Of a stretch of 64,000 nt of DNA, positions 45,574-58,776 are shown in pieces. The notes beneath the pieces are model-generated. The model did not search any database. It was not told where the DNA came from and worked only from the letters and a program-made list of their open reading frames with translations. Origin of the DNA: Henricia sp. BOLD:AAB3569 (taxonomy: Eukaryota > Echinodermata > Asteroidea > Spinulosida > Echinasteridae); the NCBI GenBank assembly GCA_037783545.1, contig JBBELK010000326.1:1488001-1552000 (forward strand), in the 5' to 3' direction. Every line of letters starts with the position of its first letter. Position 1 is the stretch's first letter. Position numbers and translations under genes: made by a program.

Positions 45574-48500
45574 AAGTTTCCAATAACGTCCATTTTTAGT
45601 TCTTGCACAATCAACAGACGCGATTTTACATTCAAACAGTTTTATATAGCTTGACTTGCTGGATTTTTCTTTTCATTCCTGCATGCGCGCATTGAATAAG
45701 ATCCGTGCAACGAAAAGACCATTTCTACCGGACTGCGCGTCACGCGTTCAAACACCCACAACAATAAATAAGCAAACAAACCCGGTATTGGTCGACTGAC
45801 AGACAAGACCTGTAAATACCAGCAAGAATTCGTGATGGACAAGCGGAGGACGCCTTTTACACTTTTTGAGTGTGTAAGAAACGTGCGACTTGCCCTGCCC
45901 ACAGCTTAGCAAATAATCGTGTCGGCTTGGTGCAATTCACTATCCAAGGTCGCATGCACTTCACTACGGCATGGTCGATCCAACTTAGGAAGTCCTCGGT
46001 CTGGGGAAAAACGTAGGATGAGGGCATGTCTCCCATCCAGCGATCCTTTTTATATAAACGCAGACAATGTCGTGCTATACGGTCCCTCTGGAGTCTTGAG
46101 TCAACGGTAAAAGTAGGGCAAAACCTTTAGCACGTGTTTGCAAAGAGTTTTCCCTCATCTCTCATGCTGATCATGCCCCAAATTTTCGCTTCATCCACAA
46201 GTCTCGCAATTTCAATTTCTCAGCGCGCTAGATGCTTTATGAGGTCTTGTTTGCTTATACAACCAGATGTAAATGCTAGTCTTTTTCATTGTGACGAAAT
46301 AACAACAAATGTACACTCGTGTACGAGTGTCCTCATTGCCTTGCGTACATCTGCTGTAACGGCAGTGAAAAATGATATTTTACACCTTAAAAAATAAAAC
46401 ACACTGTGAAATGAGTGGCCCCATGTTTCGATCCGAGCAGAGTCTTCTTCCAAAGCAAGATTACTGAGACATGGACAAACGTACATTAAAACACGATGCT
46501 ATATGGCAAACACAAAGAGAGGCAGTCATGCAGAAAGATGAGTTGAATTAATTATTTATAAAACACTAATCAGAACATTATACATAAATCAGATGGAGAC
46601 ATTACTTAAAATAACTTTGTTTGACTTGAGACAATCTTTGAAATTCACTTTTTTTTACCACAACAGTCCCAAACGCATTTTATATAAAACAGAAATATCA
46701 CTAACGAGCGCCAAATATGACACCGTGGGGATGGATGGGGGCACGACGATGGGGGCATTATAAGCCCTAGAAACTTGCTGTCTGTGGGAATCAAGCACAG
46801 CAAACTTTCTCCGACGGCGATTTCTCTTATGCTAAACGATCATGAACATACATTTTGGTAGGGATAAAGTAGGCGACTAAAAGCGCCTACGGGCCGAATG
46901 CAGCGGGCTTCTAGACAGCGAGCAGCGAGCATTGCCCCGAGCCGCCAAGTCTCGGCGGAGCTACGGGGATTACACGCTGCGGCACATTTCCTTTCTGACA
47001 CACCGTACAAGCGTAATCTGACTCAAAATTGACTTTTTGGGGGAGTAGTCTATGTTCCACCGAGGAAGCCTATCACTGTCATGAAAATAAAATGTGAATG
47101 AATTTGACACTGCCGAAATCCGTCTCATTAGTAAATTATTCATGGGATGTCGCTCCAACTGGTGTGGGGCTTGTCCGGTAATGCCTTGAGTTACTTCCAC
47201 GGTATCGCTTGAACATTAGTCGGAGATGGTGTTGGTTTTCAGCAATTTGCACTGTTTCAGCATGCGGTACTCGCTCCGGATAGAAGCGGGTGAGGGTTCG
47301 GCTTACAAGTGCTTCTTTCTTCCTGCGTGGTTCGCATTTCAGTTTCGGATCCGTGTACTGAATTTTGCGAGGTGTTTGGGGTAGATTATAAAACAGGTAT
47401 CATGTCATCTTTCTTCTTCTTTTACGCCTTTTCTGTGCCGAGAGAAGGAGGCAGAAAACGGGTTTTTTTAAACTCTTTTTTTTCTTCTTGATAAAGCGGT
47501 TGCCATGTCCGGTTGTGCCGTCGAGTTGCTATCAAATCACTCTCGCTGAAACGGTGGGGCTACAAAGTTTGGCACGCAATTCTCCAACCTCAAATCCCTG
47601 GGATCTGGTAGGTTTAGAGTTATCCGTATGCATATGTGCCAAAGAATTTGGCACCGGCAAAGCTGATTCTTTGTCCTGGTCATTCTCCCTTGCGACTCGG
47701 TTTCAATTCGTTTTGGAATCTCCGTGGCTAGTGCTTTTCTTTTGACGTAAGGGGTGCAACATGACGTGTGCCGACAGATCATATACGGATTGCTCCAATG
47801 TGATACTGACCGCGGGAATCGGCCACGCTTGGAAATCCTCCAATTAATTCTCTGGTGCAGCGACCAGGGAATCTAGAAGCTTTCTCGCCGGTTCTTTATT
47901 TTCATTTCATTAAAATAAGATATCACTGCACCGGCGGGAAAAAAAGTTTCAAGATACGAAAGTGTGTAAGATGGCTATTCGAGGTGGATGTATATGGTGA
48001 TCCCCACATAAAGTGGCGTCTTGTCAATGAGAAACAAAACACAAGCAAGAACGTTGGCGTGAAAAGATCGCAAATTATGCTTTGCGGAATATAAAATTTA
48101 AAAAAAGAAAAGAAAGAAATGTGCATTGTCTGATTTGGTTAACTTTATAGGCCTGTACTGTTTTTATTTTACATTTTGCCTTTTTCTGTGATCTGCCATG
48201 TGGCCTGTTTTTGTTTCGTGGATTAATCAAATACAACCAAGTTTGGAAAGTTAGGGTAAAGTTTGCCCCGTTTATCTCTGCTAAATGCTCAGTTGTTACA
48301 TCAACCTCCCTTCCTGAAAGATTTTCACTTTATCGCCTCCACCTCTCGGCAGGTGTCAATTTTCGGCTCTGAATAGACACTTGAAAATGGCGTCTCGCAG
48401 AGTGAATGGGAGCGATCCAGTTACGGTCACTACGCCTCCTAGGACTTTCCGTCTTCCTCCCAAGAAGGTCAGAAGAAAGATGGGAATGCTTATTTCTGGC

Positions 48501-51151
48501 AAGCAGGCAAATGCGGTATCATTTGACTTTCTGGGGCCTGAAACCCAATCTACTTGTCGAAGAGTTTACTAAAAGAGGAGGAACATGTACCGGCACGCTG
48601 CCGTTCCGCATGGGTGGGGAGGGGGCGAATGGTATTAAGTGGTTCGAGCTATGTGACGGGAGTATGAACCCTAGTGTCGGAAGAAGTGTTAAGAGATACA
48701 CGCTGGCTTCGTGACCCAAACAGAAGAGCCCCAATCACCCGCAGGCAACCCGTAGGCTAAGCCACGTCAAGTTCGGTGCACAATTTTTAACAACTGCTCG
48801 TCCGTTCATTTTCTTCGCCTTATCTCGTGACGGAGGTAAAAGAAGCGCATAATAGAGCTCGTCTTTCGCGCCAAACCATTAAATCACTCAAGTCGATGTC
48901 GTTCGGCAAAGCGGCGGCTACAAGAAAAGACAAACCCGGGCCCTCGAATGGGGCCTCGATTCATTTCAAGTGTCAGAAATGATCGTTGGCAAAGTTGCAA
49001 ACATTTTGCGTGCAGATGACCCGCTCCGGGGCGATAGCGCTCAAACAACTACCTCCATACGCGCCGAAAACCCGGCTTGAGTCACGTTCCTTGCCTGGCT
49101 TGTGTGGTGATAAAAATCTACGGAATCGTCTGTTGGTCGTTTGATGTGAAGAGGCCGAGGCCGTGAGAGACTAATGCACTGACAGTGCTGCGATCTTCTT
49201 AAAACAAACAAGGAAGCCTGAAGGAACCAACAAGCCTTTTAATGGAGGACTTGGTTTGTTGTTCTTCGTGGTGGTATATATTCCAAAATATTTACGATAT
49301 TCCAAGTCAGTTTGTGATGTATTTTTCGAGATATAGCTTATACCCTCATACTAAAAGGAAGTTTCAAGCGGTGAAAAGGAACAAATTGAAGAGTAATATG
49401 ATTTGCTTCTGCTGTCATTTTCCGAAATTTGTCGATTTAAGGTCACGTGACAGGTAATATATCCTTTTTAGACCAGTTCTCCAACTCTAGATAAAAGTAA
49501 ATGTCTTTACGCATAATGGGGATTGTCGGGTACACTAACTAGTTGGAACGTGTTCATAATGTTCACATGAATCTTTTTTTTTAAATGAGTGTGGACTAAT
49601 TAAATTTTAAAGGGAAAAAAGCGATAATTCAAACTGTCATACACTTACTTTAAAAAAAAAGAAAAGTAAAACGTAAACTTTTATAGATATCTTTGCAAAT
49701 CATGTATGAGCTTTATCTTCCAGGCATTTACATGCTATACGCTTCACATTGGAACATCTTCCAGTGGGTTCATTGCAGTGGTTAGGGGACATTTGAGTAT
49801 ATGACTTCAAAATACTTAATATTTTCATTTATTTTTACAAGACAGCCGGCCCCAGTGAAACACTTGGCCTAAAACTGCATTTAAATTATTACGTTGACAA
49901 ATATAGAGCTTGATCCAAAACGTGTAAACACTGGATGAAAATTTCAAAATTTCTGAAATTAATCAAAATAATACCTCGAACAGTAAATAAATGTCCATAT
50001 TTTACAATCATACAAATATTAACAGAAAAAAATGTGGGTGGGCACACTGTGCCATCACATTTTCAAGAAATAGTTGAAAATGCATGTAAAAATTGTAGTT
50101 TTTATCAATTTTATTGACTGTCCGTTCCTCACGCATAAATACAACCTCTGAATAAAATTGTGAAGTCAATTTCAATATGTGATAAACTGTGTGTGTGTGT
50201 ATTAACATCAGTAGCAGGTAAACAAACATGTTTACTTTAGTTTTCTGTTGTTGTATTGACTAAGGAAAGGCATTTGTCTTTTGATTTCCGTCCTTCACTT
50301 GAGGGACGGAATTGGATCACGCTATATAGTCTTGTACAATATCTGGCTGTGTGTCAACATAATTATTCTGGAACAACGCCAGTCCGCGAATAAAGAGAAC
50401 TCCTAGCGTGGCAGTATAGGGTCGTCCTAAATGTTTTGCACGTGTGCATCCCAACAAAACATGACAGGAAAATAAATTAACTATATACTTTAAATGAGTT
50501 GTTTTTGCGGATGTGGATTGCGTATTACCGCACTGCCTATTGCACTGGGTGGTAATGTTTTATTACACCGAAGATGTCACGTCTCGCCTCCACTAAAACA
50601 GTCGTAAACCCCGCGCATATCGGCTGTGTTTGGGCGGGCTGCCATTTTTATCCGTTTTATTTGAATTCCGCAGATAATGAAACTCATTTTATGGCATTAA
50701 TTGCGAGAAATAACAGCCGTTGTAAAGTCTGAAGTACCAGCAGAGTTTACTGCCGGGGCGATAATTGTTAACTTTTCACAGGTCGTATACGTGCCGGATA
50801 CCTCGTTCCCAACTTTTCTGTGTGCAAATATTTTTGCAGGGACGGCACGAAGCTTGCGTTTGCGGTGCAAATTTCCCCGTTTATTGCACCCACTTCATTT
50901 TATCTTTCAACAAGTCCTTGACAATTTTAGAAGCTGGTTTGTTTTATATTGTAAACGTTAGATGTGGCTTACAGTTTTTTCCAACCGCTTACACACGATA
51001 CGTGCACTAAAGCCACAATATTCGAAGGCAAACACTCGCCGTTCACAAACGTGCAGAATATGTGCAAAACTTAAAGTACGTTCTGGTTGTTTTCGCACAA
51101 CTGCTCTGCAGAAGACGACTGATGCAAGCCATTAAACGAATAAACGTATAC
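45574..51151. other. Unassigned 5.6-kb stretch; one possible first exon
   Basis: Mostly unique AT-rich sequence. At 48387-48572 a plus-strand frame begins AAAATGGCG, a good initiation context, and reads MASRRVNGSDPVTVTTPPRT then basic residues; AAGAAG followed by GTCAGA at about 48464 could be a splice donor. This might be a first exon, but no partner exon was found. A hairpin TTCCGTCC, loop, GGGACGGAA lies at 50286-50310, a GT run near 50190, and a GC-rich patch at 46880-46975. Confidence 0.3.
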
Positions 51152-51910
51152 TTAAAGGGACACACCGGCTTTGTTGGGCTATTTTGGGCTCGAAATAGAC
51201 CCATACATTATTCTGAAGCGCTTTCCAGAGTAAATTAGATATATCTTAAAAAGACGCCGTCAAATTTTGCCGTTTTTTAGCATTTTTAAAAAATTCAAGG
51301 TCACGTGACTTTTCGGAACCAGATTCTGGTTCCGAAAAGTCACATGGTCTTGCGAGTTAGTTTTGTGTCCAGCCGCATGAATGTTTTCTACTGCAGGACT
51401 GCACCAAATTCAACTCTGATTTACCCCCAATATTTATAAGATATTGACAAAAGAGAGACTATTTATACAGGTATGAAACAAAGTTGAACATATGTATGAA
51501 AATTCGAACATAAATGTTTGTTTCGAAAGTCCGGAGAACGGGAGCGAGCGCGTGCTACGGCAGGCTACGTTTGTGAAGACAAAACATGATGCCAACTCCC
51601 GGCAAAAGAAAACGGAAATTCCTATTCGGTCTTCCGGGCTGTCCAGTGAAATCGTGAGCAGAAAATTGGAGATATCCTGAGTAGGACTATGAGAAGAGCG
51701 AATCGTTTGTGACAAAGTCGTCAGTGAGGCTCACGCGTAGTTGCAACGGCTGGTAAAGCGTATAACCCGTCTTTTGACCGTTTTTGTTAACTTCTTTAGT
51801 AAATTACGGGATATTTTGCTGATATTTTTTTCACAACGACCATCAAAAATGTATTGTCAATGCACTACATCTCTAAATCATGTAAACAGTAGGCCGGTGT
51901 GTACCTTTAA
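51152..51910. mobile_element. TTAA element of the ACACACCGGC family, 759 bp, complete
   Basis: TTAA stands at both ends (51152-51155 and 51907-51910). The inverted ends are AGGGACACACCGGC and, inverted, AGGTACACACCGGC. A strong hairpin at about 51307-51347 pairs GTGACTTTTCGGAACCAGA with TCTGGTTCCGAAAAGTCAC. The AGGG terminus with TTAA suggests Kolobok; piggyBac is the alternative. It holds the empty site (51753-51761) for the foldback element found in the copy at 39975-41398. A third piece is at 33895-34133. No transposase. Confidence 0.8.
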
Positions 51911-52732
51911 CACGGACCTCTTTTGTGTGCATTTCTGTTGTAAATCAAATGACACTATTCTCAAAAAGTGAAAGCTTGTACCAGTTGAAATAGTTCGTAC
52001 CTCACACAAATAAATGCAAACAACACACGAAGTCGATCAGTTATCACGAGCGAAAACACAATATTACTGAATTATATTTTTAGATGAAAATGTATAGATC
52101 GGAAGGCCTTACAGGATCTAAAGGACATCCAGAAAAGAAAGGTAAAGAGGAGGGAAGGAAGAAACTAAAACGAACTTGTTTTTCCTTTCAAAAGACCCGT
52201 CACCCTAATTGATACAGAGACCGGCACGGTCATCAATTTTGAATCAGAAAACAACGCCAGAACTCAAATTGGAAAAAAATGTGAACTGGATGGAAGGCAT
52301 TTCACTTGTGAAGTTGGTTTGTTCTAAACAATGACAAGTTTTCATACACATCTCAATCAGCTTCAAATCACCATTGTGTGTCTCAAATACGACATGTCAA
52401 TTATCTTACGCAAGTTATCGACCGTTGTGCAATTGTTTTCAAACATATTTTTTTTACTGGGGGCGGGGGGAGGGGGTTTACATGTAATACCACAACATTC
52501 TTCGTTATGTAATGTTGTGGGTTTTTAAAGACTGCCATTCAAGCTGAGAACGTTTGTCATTACTGTATCAGTGTATTGACCCCCTTCGAACACGTGCAAA
52601 TACGCCATTTTGGGAGTCAAATAATGCTGAGTCATTGTGGAAGCGATGTGCGTGCGCGCTGTGTGTGTCTCTGATGGGCGTAACGCGGTTTAATTCACCA
52701 ATGGGAGCCTTAGCATTGCGCGTTACGCACGC
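51911..52732. other. Unassigned stretch
   Basis: No gene recognised. A G-rich run (GGGGGCGGGGGGAGGGGG) lies at 52459-52476, followed by a short inverted pair CCACAACATT and AATGTTGTGG at 52490-52518. Confidence 0.4.
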
Positions 52733-53910
52733 TACACTGTTACAAAAATCTCTGTTCATTTACAGTACATTCATATGTCAATTGGCATTACATAGCGTAC
52801 TGTTTTTGAACAGTACATTCTACTTTTTTGTTTTCTCTGTTTGCATACAGTAGACTCTACTGTTATTTGGAATTGTAGATTTACAGAAGATTCTTCTGTT
52901 TTTCAACAGACGACTAAGTGTTCGTTTTGTGTAAGGTTTTGTTCCTGAACATAGCCTTCTGTCCAGAAACAACTCTATGTAACCAGCTCCATGATGTAAC
53001 TGAACGGAGCACATGGGTTTATTGACGACTGTTTCTTGTTGTAGACGTTTGAGTGTGGATGTGCACAGTTTGCCCTTCACTTTTTGTGTTGGAGATGCAC
53101 CATCACCTCGTGGAAAATAAGACGGCATTTTCCTCTCAATTTCGTATCTTTTATTTGCATGCTGAGATGTAGTGGAGGGTCAACACAACGTTCAGTATAC
53201 CGGGGATTTAACTTGGCTCATTAAAATACAGGAATATCATGAATTCAGGGGCAATTGCCGTCTGAATCCATTGTATTCCCGTACTATGAGGCAGGCTGCA
53301 CGCTCCTGTATACCCCCACTGCGGGCAGTATAGCACTGCACTATACATTACAAATAACACGCAAATAAAAACCAAAAATGTAAGAGAAATACCGACTTGC
53401 CTTTCACGACATGTAGAGCAGCTACTTCACGATTAAATCAGCACTTCACTGAGGAATTTCCAGTACACATTTCGGCATGAAACGCCTGGAAAAAGCTGGC
53501 ATTTTCAGACATTAAATTGCACGTCCAACTACATGCACGGTGCAGTTAATGACTGAATTTGGCTGTTGTCATTTCCCGCGCGCGACAAAAATTGGTACTC
53601 GCTATCAACGCCGCACAGTTGCTGCCGCGTACCAGGGAACATGGGCGGAAAACAGTAGATTTAACTGTTGGTGAACAGTAACCTGTCTGTATTTGAACAA
53701 ATGAGTATTCAAAGTGTCTTGTTCCTTAACAAAACTGTAATTTAACGGCAAATCGTCTGTAATCAAACAGAAAAATATATTTAAAATGTACACAGATGGA
53801 AGAATGTTTGTGCAATAACAACAAATTCCAAAAACAGTAAAGGTTACTGTTCGTTTTTTACCTTTTCAACAGAAAAACGACTGTAACACAACACAATTTT
53901 TTACAGTGTA
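52733..53910. mobile_element. Possible TIR element rich in ACAGT/ACTGT, about 1.18 kb
   Basis: The ends TACACTGTTACAAAAAT and (inverted) TACACTGTAAAAAATTG form a short TIR. Inside, ACAGT and ACTGT words recur densely near both ends (for example TTTGAACAGTACATTC, TACAGTAGACTCTACTGTTA, GAACAGTAACCTGTCTG), as in long subterminal-repeat transposons. No target duplication beyond a possible TA could be read and no transposase is present. The two ends may belong to one element or to two neighbours. Confidence 0.45.
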
Positions 53911-55530
53911 TGGACACACACATGTATAAGCACAACGCGCACGCACATTGCTTCCACGATTTCCCGTACCTGTCATGTCAAGATACAGAAGCATTACGAC
54001 GTAAGTTTTCTATTCTTCTTTGAATAGAATGATTTAGCTGTTTGCTTCTCTAAATAAGAATAGTGCTTGTTGCACGAATGTGACCACAGAAATTTAAAGA
54101 AACAAATTCTCCAAAATACATCATTAAGCTTTGTGCGTTATAGCATTGCCTTTCTTGTTGTAGGCAGATTGCCACTAGTGTTTGTTCGTTTGGGAAGTGC
54201 ATGCGCACATTTGGCCAAAGTGTGTGCCTTTGAACCATGTGTTGTGAATTTTGAATCCAATGTTTTATTTTGACATCAATGCTTTTAGTTTAGGGGCTCG
54301 TGTTAATTATTTCTCGACGCGTGTTGGGTTTATAGTGCATCAAAATATTGCTGCGCACACCGTGTGTAAGCGATTGGGAAAAAATGTAATGCTAAAAATA
54401 TTAAAAGAACACGCTTGTAATTTTATAATTCTAACAGAAACATGGCCAGATTATTTTAGTCGGCCCTATCGTTGCTCCAAGCCAAGTTGTCACAAACAAT
54501 TCCGGCTATACGTGTATGTTGTTGTAGGCATCGAGGCGGGGAAGGGGGCGAGTGAGGGTGGTGGCGGCGGTGGCGGCGGAGGGGCGAGAGTAAGTTGGTA
54601 TGGCGGCCACTGTCTCCCACCTCCACCCGGAAAATTTAACAGAGGGGAGCAAGGCAAGCAAGGGAGTAGCCTCGCTTTTCTGTCAATTATGGCGGTTATC
54701 CCGTACATGAGCGAATACTCTTTGTGCCCATGTCAGCAGACCCGTATTAAAGTGAAAACTCGAAAGCAAGTTGACGTCTAGAACTGTAAACAGGACGGTG
54801 AATAATGCCACCGAGCGGTGAACAACACCTTTTTACTTTTGATTTTATTTTATTTAAGATTCTAAAATTTCTGTTTCAATTACAGTATAAATATAATTAA
54901 TCTTTCTAATTGTTTGTCAAAAACGTACGTGAAAAAAGAAAACACCACATGGTCTCCACCGGCTTTCCAATCCCAGAAGCCTGACAACACCGGCCATGTT
55001 GTACCGGTCGAACGATGCATGCGCAAATTGCGCATGCGGGACACTGGGTCAAACCTTCCTCTCTGTGCTCATAAACGCAGAGTACCAGAGGTCTCGGATT
55101 CTAATCCCGCTGGTGTATCTCTCGAAGCTCGTATTCCAATATATAATTTCTGTGGTGATTAAAGTGCTGAAAAAAGGGCTGGATTTTTGTTTTGCTCATT
55201 GCAGAAAGAAGTACATTTTTGTTCGTTAAAAATTGGGTTTTTCATTGTGCGGCACTTTGACTTTTAGGTGAAACGAAATTACGGTTGTCGAATAGGAAAT
55301 TTAAAAACATGACACATATCGCCGCTGGGGGCATCACTGTCTTGTACAAACGCACAAGCAATATCGCGAGTGGAAACCGCCCATGAATGTGACGTGATTG
55401 GAAGGAAATACCGTGTGTGAAAGTGCAGCTTCCCTGGTTGGCTACGCATTACTACCTTGGCCGTGCGAAGCGTATACCATGCATTGCCACGGAGCCTATA
55501 GACCGTCATTTGTGAAAGCACGTCTCCTTC
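53911..55530. other. Unassigned stretch
   Basis: A 176-aa plus-strand frame at 54251-54781 includes a glycine run produced by a GGTGGCGGC stretch (54556-54585) and shows no domain. A palindrome ATGCGCAAATTGCGCAT lies at 55019-55035. No gene was accepted. Confidence 0.4.
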
Positions 55531-56165
55531 CAATAGACCAGTTGCGTGATAGATTTGCATAAGTCCTGGAGTCACGCCTTATATTTACATAAATGCTACA
55601 GTCCCACCTTCGTGCTATACGGCGCTCGCGTACTAGTGACTCAAGCACCATACTATATCTGGCAAAGCGGCCTCGTTTCCAGGGAGTGCACGCTGGCACA
55701 TGGTAACCGTGCAGTACGTGAATACTTCGCACATTACTCTATGAATGTCTAAGCTAGACCATGTTGATTGAACATGTTGATCAGCAACTTCGAACCAGTC
55801 ACATAACCCAAAATCGTTTCTCTACTTTATTGAATGCATCATTGCAGTTCGGAAACGTTCCAGCTTTCAAAGTTGACATCGATTTCAAGTAAAAAAACAC
55901 GTTCTATTTCGTTATTTTGACGACATTTCACGATGACTACATGTTTCAACATGTTCATTTCAACATGTAATTTCGGATGGTCCAGCTTTAAAATGCATAG
56001 AGTAATGTGCGAGGTATTCCAGGTACCGCAAAGACTTTCGCACCCCCTGGAAACGGCCCGATTTGCCAGGTAGTCTGGTGTTCGACTCACTCGCATATGA
56101 GCGCCATAGCGTGGAGGCGGGGGTCTATGATTTATGCAAATCTATCACGCAACTGGTCTATTGCG
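55531..56165. mobile_element. Foldback element with long diverged arms, about 635 bp
   Basis: The outermost 32 bp are almost perfect inverted repeats: CAATAGACCAGTTGCGTGAT, then AGATTTGCATAA, at 55531-55562 and inverted at 56133-56164. Weaker similarity continues inward for about 200 bp (GGCAAAGCGGCCTCGTTTCC against GGCAAATCGGGCCGTTTCC, and CTTCGCACATTACTCTATG against CCTCGCACATTACTCTATG). Target duplication and superfamily could not be determined. Confidence 0.75.
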
Positions 56166-56429
56166 TCACGCACCTGAAATACATCATGCGAGACTTGGCA
56201 GCTCCCTAGGATCTGAGGTATACTCGCTAAAAACAAAGCGAAAAAAAAACATCTTTTGAGTGTTGATTAAAAAAACAGTATAACTCGTACTCTGAATTTA
56301 GATGTGAAAACAGGTTTTTAGATATCATTTTACTAGCTTTTTAAAAACACACCAAATACTGTGTGTTCGTAATACTTTAGATAATAAAACAGTATACAAC
56401 AGCCTTGTTAGTCTGTATATTGACTAATT

Positions 56430-56710
56430 ATTATCTAAAAGCTTACTTGTTATCAAGATGGTAATGGTAGTAATCATCCTGTGAAATTATTTCGTCTGAA
56501 GTGCCCCCAAAATGACAAAACTATTTGAATCACCAAAGATCGCATTTATAGGCGATCTTTGAAGCCATTCATTCATGTACAAAACTGTGATTTATTTTTT
56601 TAAAGCTTTCTGAAGTATTACTGCATCTATGTGGCTGAAATTTCTAGAAGGTAGTTTTCTCGATCTAGGCTTTCAATTACCAGTGGAAATCATACCATTT
56701 TTATAAAATA
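56430..56710 (-). mobile_element. TTAA-type short element, inverted partner
   Basis: On the minus strand it follows the complete copy at 57477-57841: GAAATTTCAGCCACATAG, ATGCAGTAATACTTCAGAAA, GGGGGCACTTCAGACGAAAT, ATCATTACCATCTTGATAACAAGTAAGCTTT. The two copies lie about 770 bp apart in opposite orientation. It carries a private hairpin CAAAGATCGCATTTATAGGCGATCTTTG (about 56536-56563). Its ends are worn. Confidence 0.65.
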
Positions 56711-57476
56711 TACAGATAAAATATATATTTGGTCTTGAAATTAAAATGACCCAAATAACTTGATAGTGACCCAACTAACCGAAGTAACGAAGCTAAAACA
56801 CGCCGTCGGACGGTTTCGCATAGTCTTGATTTCAATATTTGCCCGACGATGACACAACCTGACCAATAGGTGGCAGTGTATGTAAGCGCCGGTGGCGAGC
56901 AGAAGACAACATTTTTGAACCGGCCCAGGCATTTTTCACGCTAGATTGGGCCAGCATCTAAAATGTATGTGAACGCCATGGATACCGCGCCGGTGATGGG
57001 TCGTAGGACCGGCCGAGTGTCACGAACCAAATTATACGTCACCCTTTGTCACTGTCAGTAACTGCTTCAAACAAAGAGCCACCCAACGGTTTCCAGACAC
57101 CAAGCGTTTGCATTCGACGTTTTAGCGGAGTAGCAAATGTTTAGATCCATAACCATGTCAGTTGTCTTAACAACAATAGGAAAAACATGAATTCCGTAAA
57201 TACATCTCTTAAAAATGTTTATATTAGTGGCGTTCGAATTGCTTACACCGAATTACACCCGGTCCGGGTTTACACGGGGGAAGTCCCCACGAGATGCAAA
57301 ACGAACGACATGGGGTTTCGTATTGAATTCTGGAAAGACAGGTCAAAGGTTGTTGCCGGGCGGGGCTTTTATAAACACTGTTATCGTTTGACTCACGAGG
57401 AAAAATGAAGACGGCGCTACGCAAAATTAGTTGTCCTAAAGGTACCGTAATAAACTTTGTCAATGCCCACTACTGA
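56711..57476. other. Unassigned spacer between inverted copies
   Basis: About 770 bp separates the two inverted TTAA-type elements. No gene recognised; a 73-aa frame (57187-57408) has no domain. Confidence 0.4.
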
Positions 57477-57841
57477 TTAAAGGTAGTATACATGATTGGT
57501 AAACTGTTAAAAACAACGTGATTTCCACTGGTAATTGAAAGCTGATGTTGAGAAAACTACATTGTAGAAATTTCAGCCACAGAGATGCAGTAATACTCTA
57601 GAAAACCTGAGAAATCCAAGCATAGTTTTTGTGCATGAATAAATGGCTCCACAAATTGCCTACACGCAATCTTTGGAGATTCAAATAGTTGTTGTCATTT
57701 TTCTCATGAACGGGGGCACTTCAGACGAAATAATTTCGCAGGATGATTACTATCATTACCATCTTGATAACAAGTAAGCTTTTAGATAATAATTCAGACA
57801 TTTTTGGAGGGTAATTTACCAAACATGTGGACTACCTTTAA
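57477..57841 (+). mobile_element. TTAA-type short element, 365 bp, complete
   Basis: TTAA stands at both ends (57477-57480 and 57838-57841). The inverted ends are AGGTAGTATACATGATTGG, then TAAA, and, inverted, AGGTAGTCCACATGTTTGG, then TAAA. This is the reference for fragments at 17624, 37237, 45270 and 56430. The terminal AGG plus TTAA again suggests a Kolobok-type source, by inference. Non-coding. Confidence 0.8.
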
Positions 57842-58364
57842 AACAAAAATGTATATACAGCCATGTTTCACTACTTGCAACTTTCGCATGCGGTTACTAT
57901 AGGTGACGTCATCACACAGAGCCTTACACCAGCTGCCGCTCGGGCAGTGGAGGCTGCGCCGGGGCAGACACGTGCATCGCGTGATGTTTGGTTTCAAATT
58001 CAAATCAACTAAAACATTATTTTTGTTTAATTATTCATATGCAGCGTCTCCGGTATAATTATAACAGCTAAACAGTTTTTTAATCAGTTTTGTTTTTAGT
58101 ACAACATATATTTTTTCCAAATCTGTGTACCCAAATGAAATTGCGCCTTCACGTTTTGTGTCCACCAAACATCAAAATGCTAATGCGACCCTTAAAAGGG
58201 CTGCGAACCATGAGGCATTTTAATCTGTCGAACAAATAGAGGGTGAGAATATGTGCAGTAGGCCTACCGCTTCACACAATTTAGGGCTGCTATAACGAGT
58301 TCCCTCGGGCTGCTATAACGAGTTCAAGGCGTCCGTGGCGAGGTTTGTTTTGTGCACTGTTTTG
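57842..58364. other. Unassigned stretch
   Basis: A direct repetition GGGCTGCTATAACGAGTTC occurs at about 58286 and 58310. No gene recognised. Confidence 0.45.
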
Positions 58365-58440
58365 CTAGCGCTTGAGGAAATACTAACATTCATACTGCAG
58401 ACTGTTCGCCACGAACGCCTTTACCATCTCGTTGTTGTGA
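58365..58440 (+). repeat. Inverted repeat arm left of the satellite
   Basis: CGCTTGAGGAAATACTA, then ACTGTTCGCCACGAACG and CCTTTACCATCTCGTT, resembles in inverse orientation 60970-61032 (AACGAGATGGTAAAGG, GGCGGACAGTCCGTGCGTG, TTTCCTCAAGCG). Arms are diverged. Together they bracket about 2.5 kb that contains the palindrome and the satellite array. Confidence 0.6.
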
Positions 58441-58776
58441 CCTCTGTGCTGAATAATTCAACAGCAACGGAGGTGGTGAATTATTCATAAATTATAACCA
58501 ACCAGCGGCGCGGCGGCGACTTTCTGGAATCGTCCATATAAATATAGGTAGCATTCACGAAAAAAGCGAAAGTTATTATTCGTACTAGGAAAACAAAATA
58601 TAAGAAACATTATTAGTCAAAGTTCTATAGAGTAACTCCACATAAATTTATTTATTAACCATTTTTCAAGTTATAAACTCGATCGCTAACAATGCTTTTC
58701 GTGTGGCAAAAAACACACACGTACGTTACGTAGTACCTACCTCCATGGTAGTACGTACATGTACGCGAAACGGGAC

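Noticed and set aside
51152..51910. piggyBac-derived MITE
   Set aside because: TTAA is compatible, but the AGGG termini fit Kolobok better; without a transposase neither is proven, so the call was left as TTAA element.
54251..54781. 176-aa open frame with a glycine run
   Set aside because: The glycine run comes from a GGC-rich patch, the rest has no domain, and an opposing frame overlaps.
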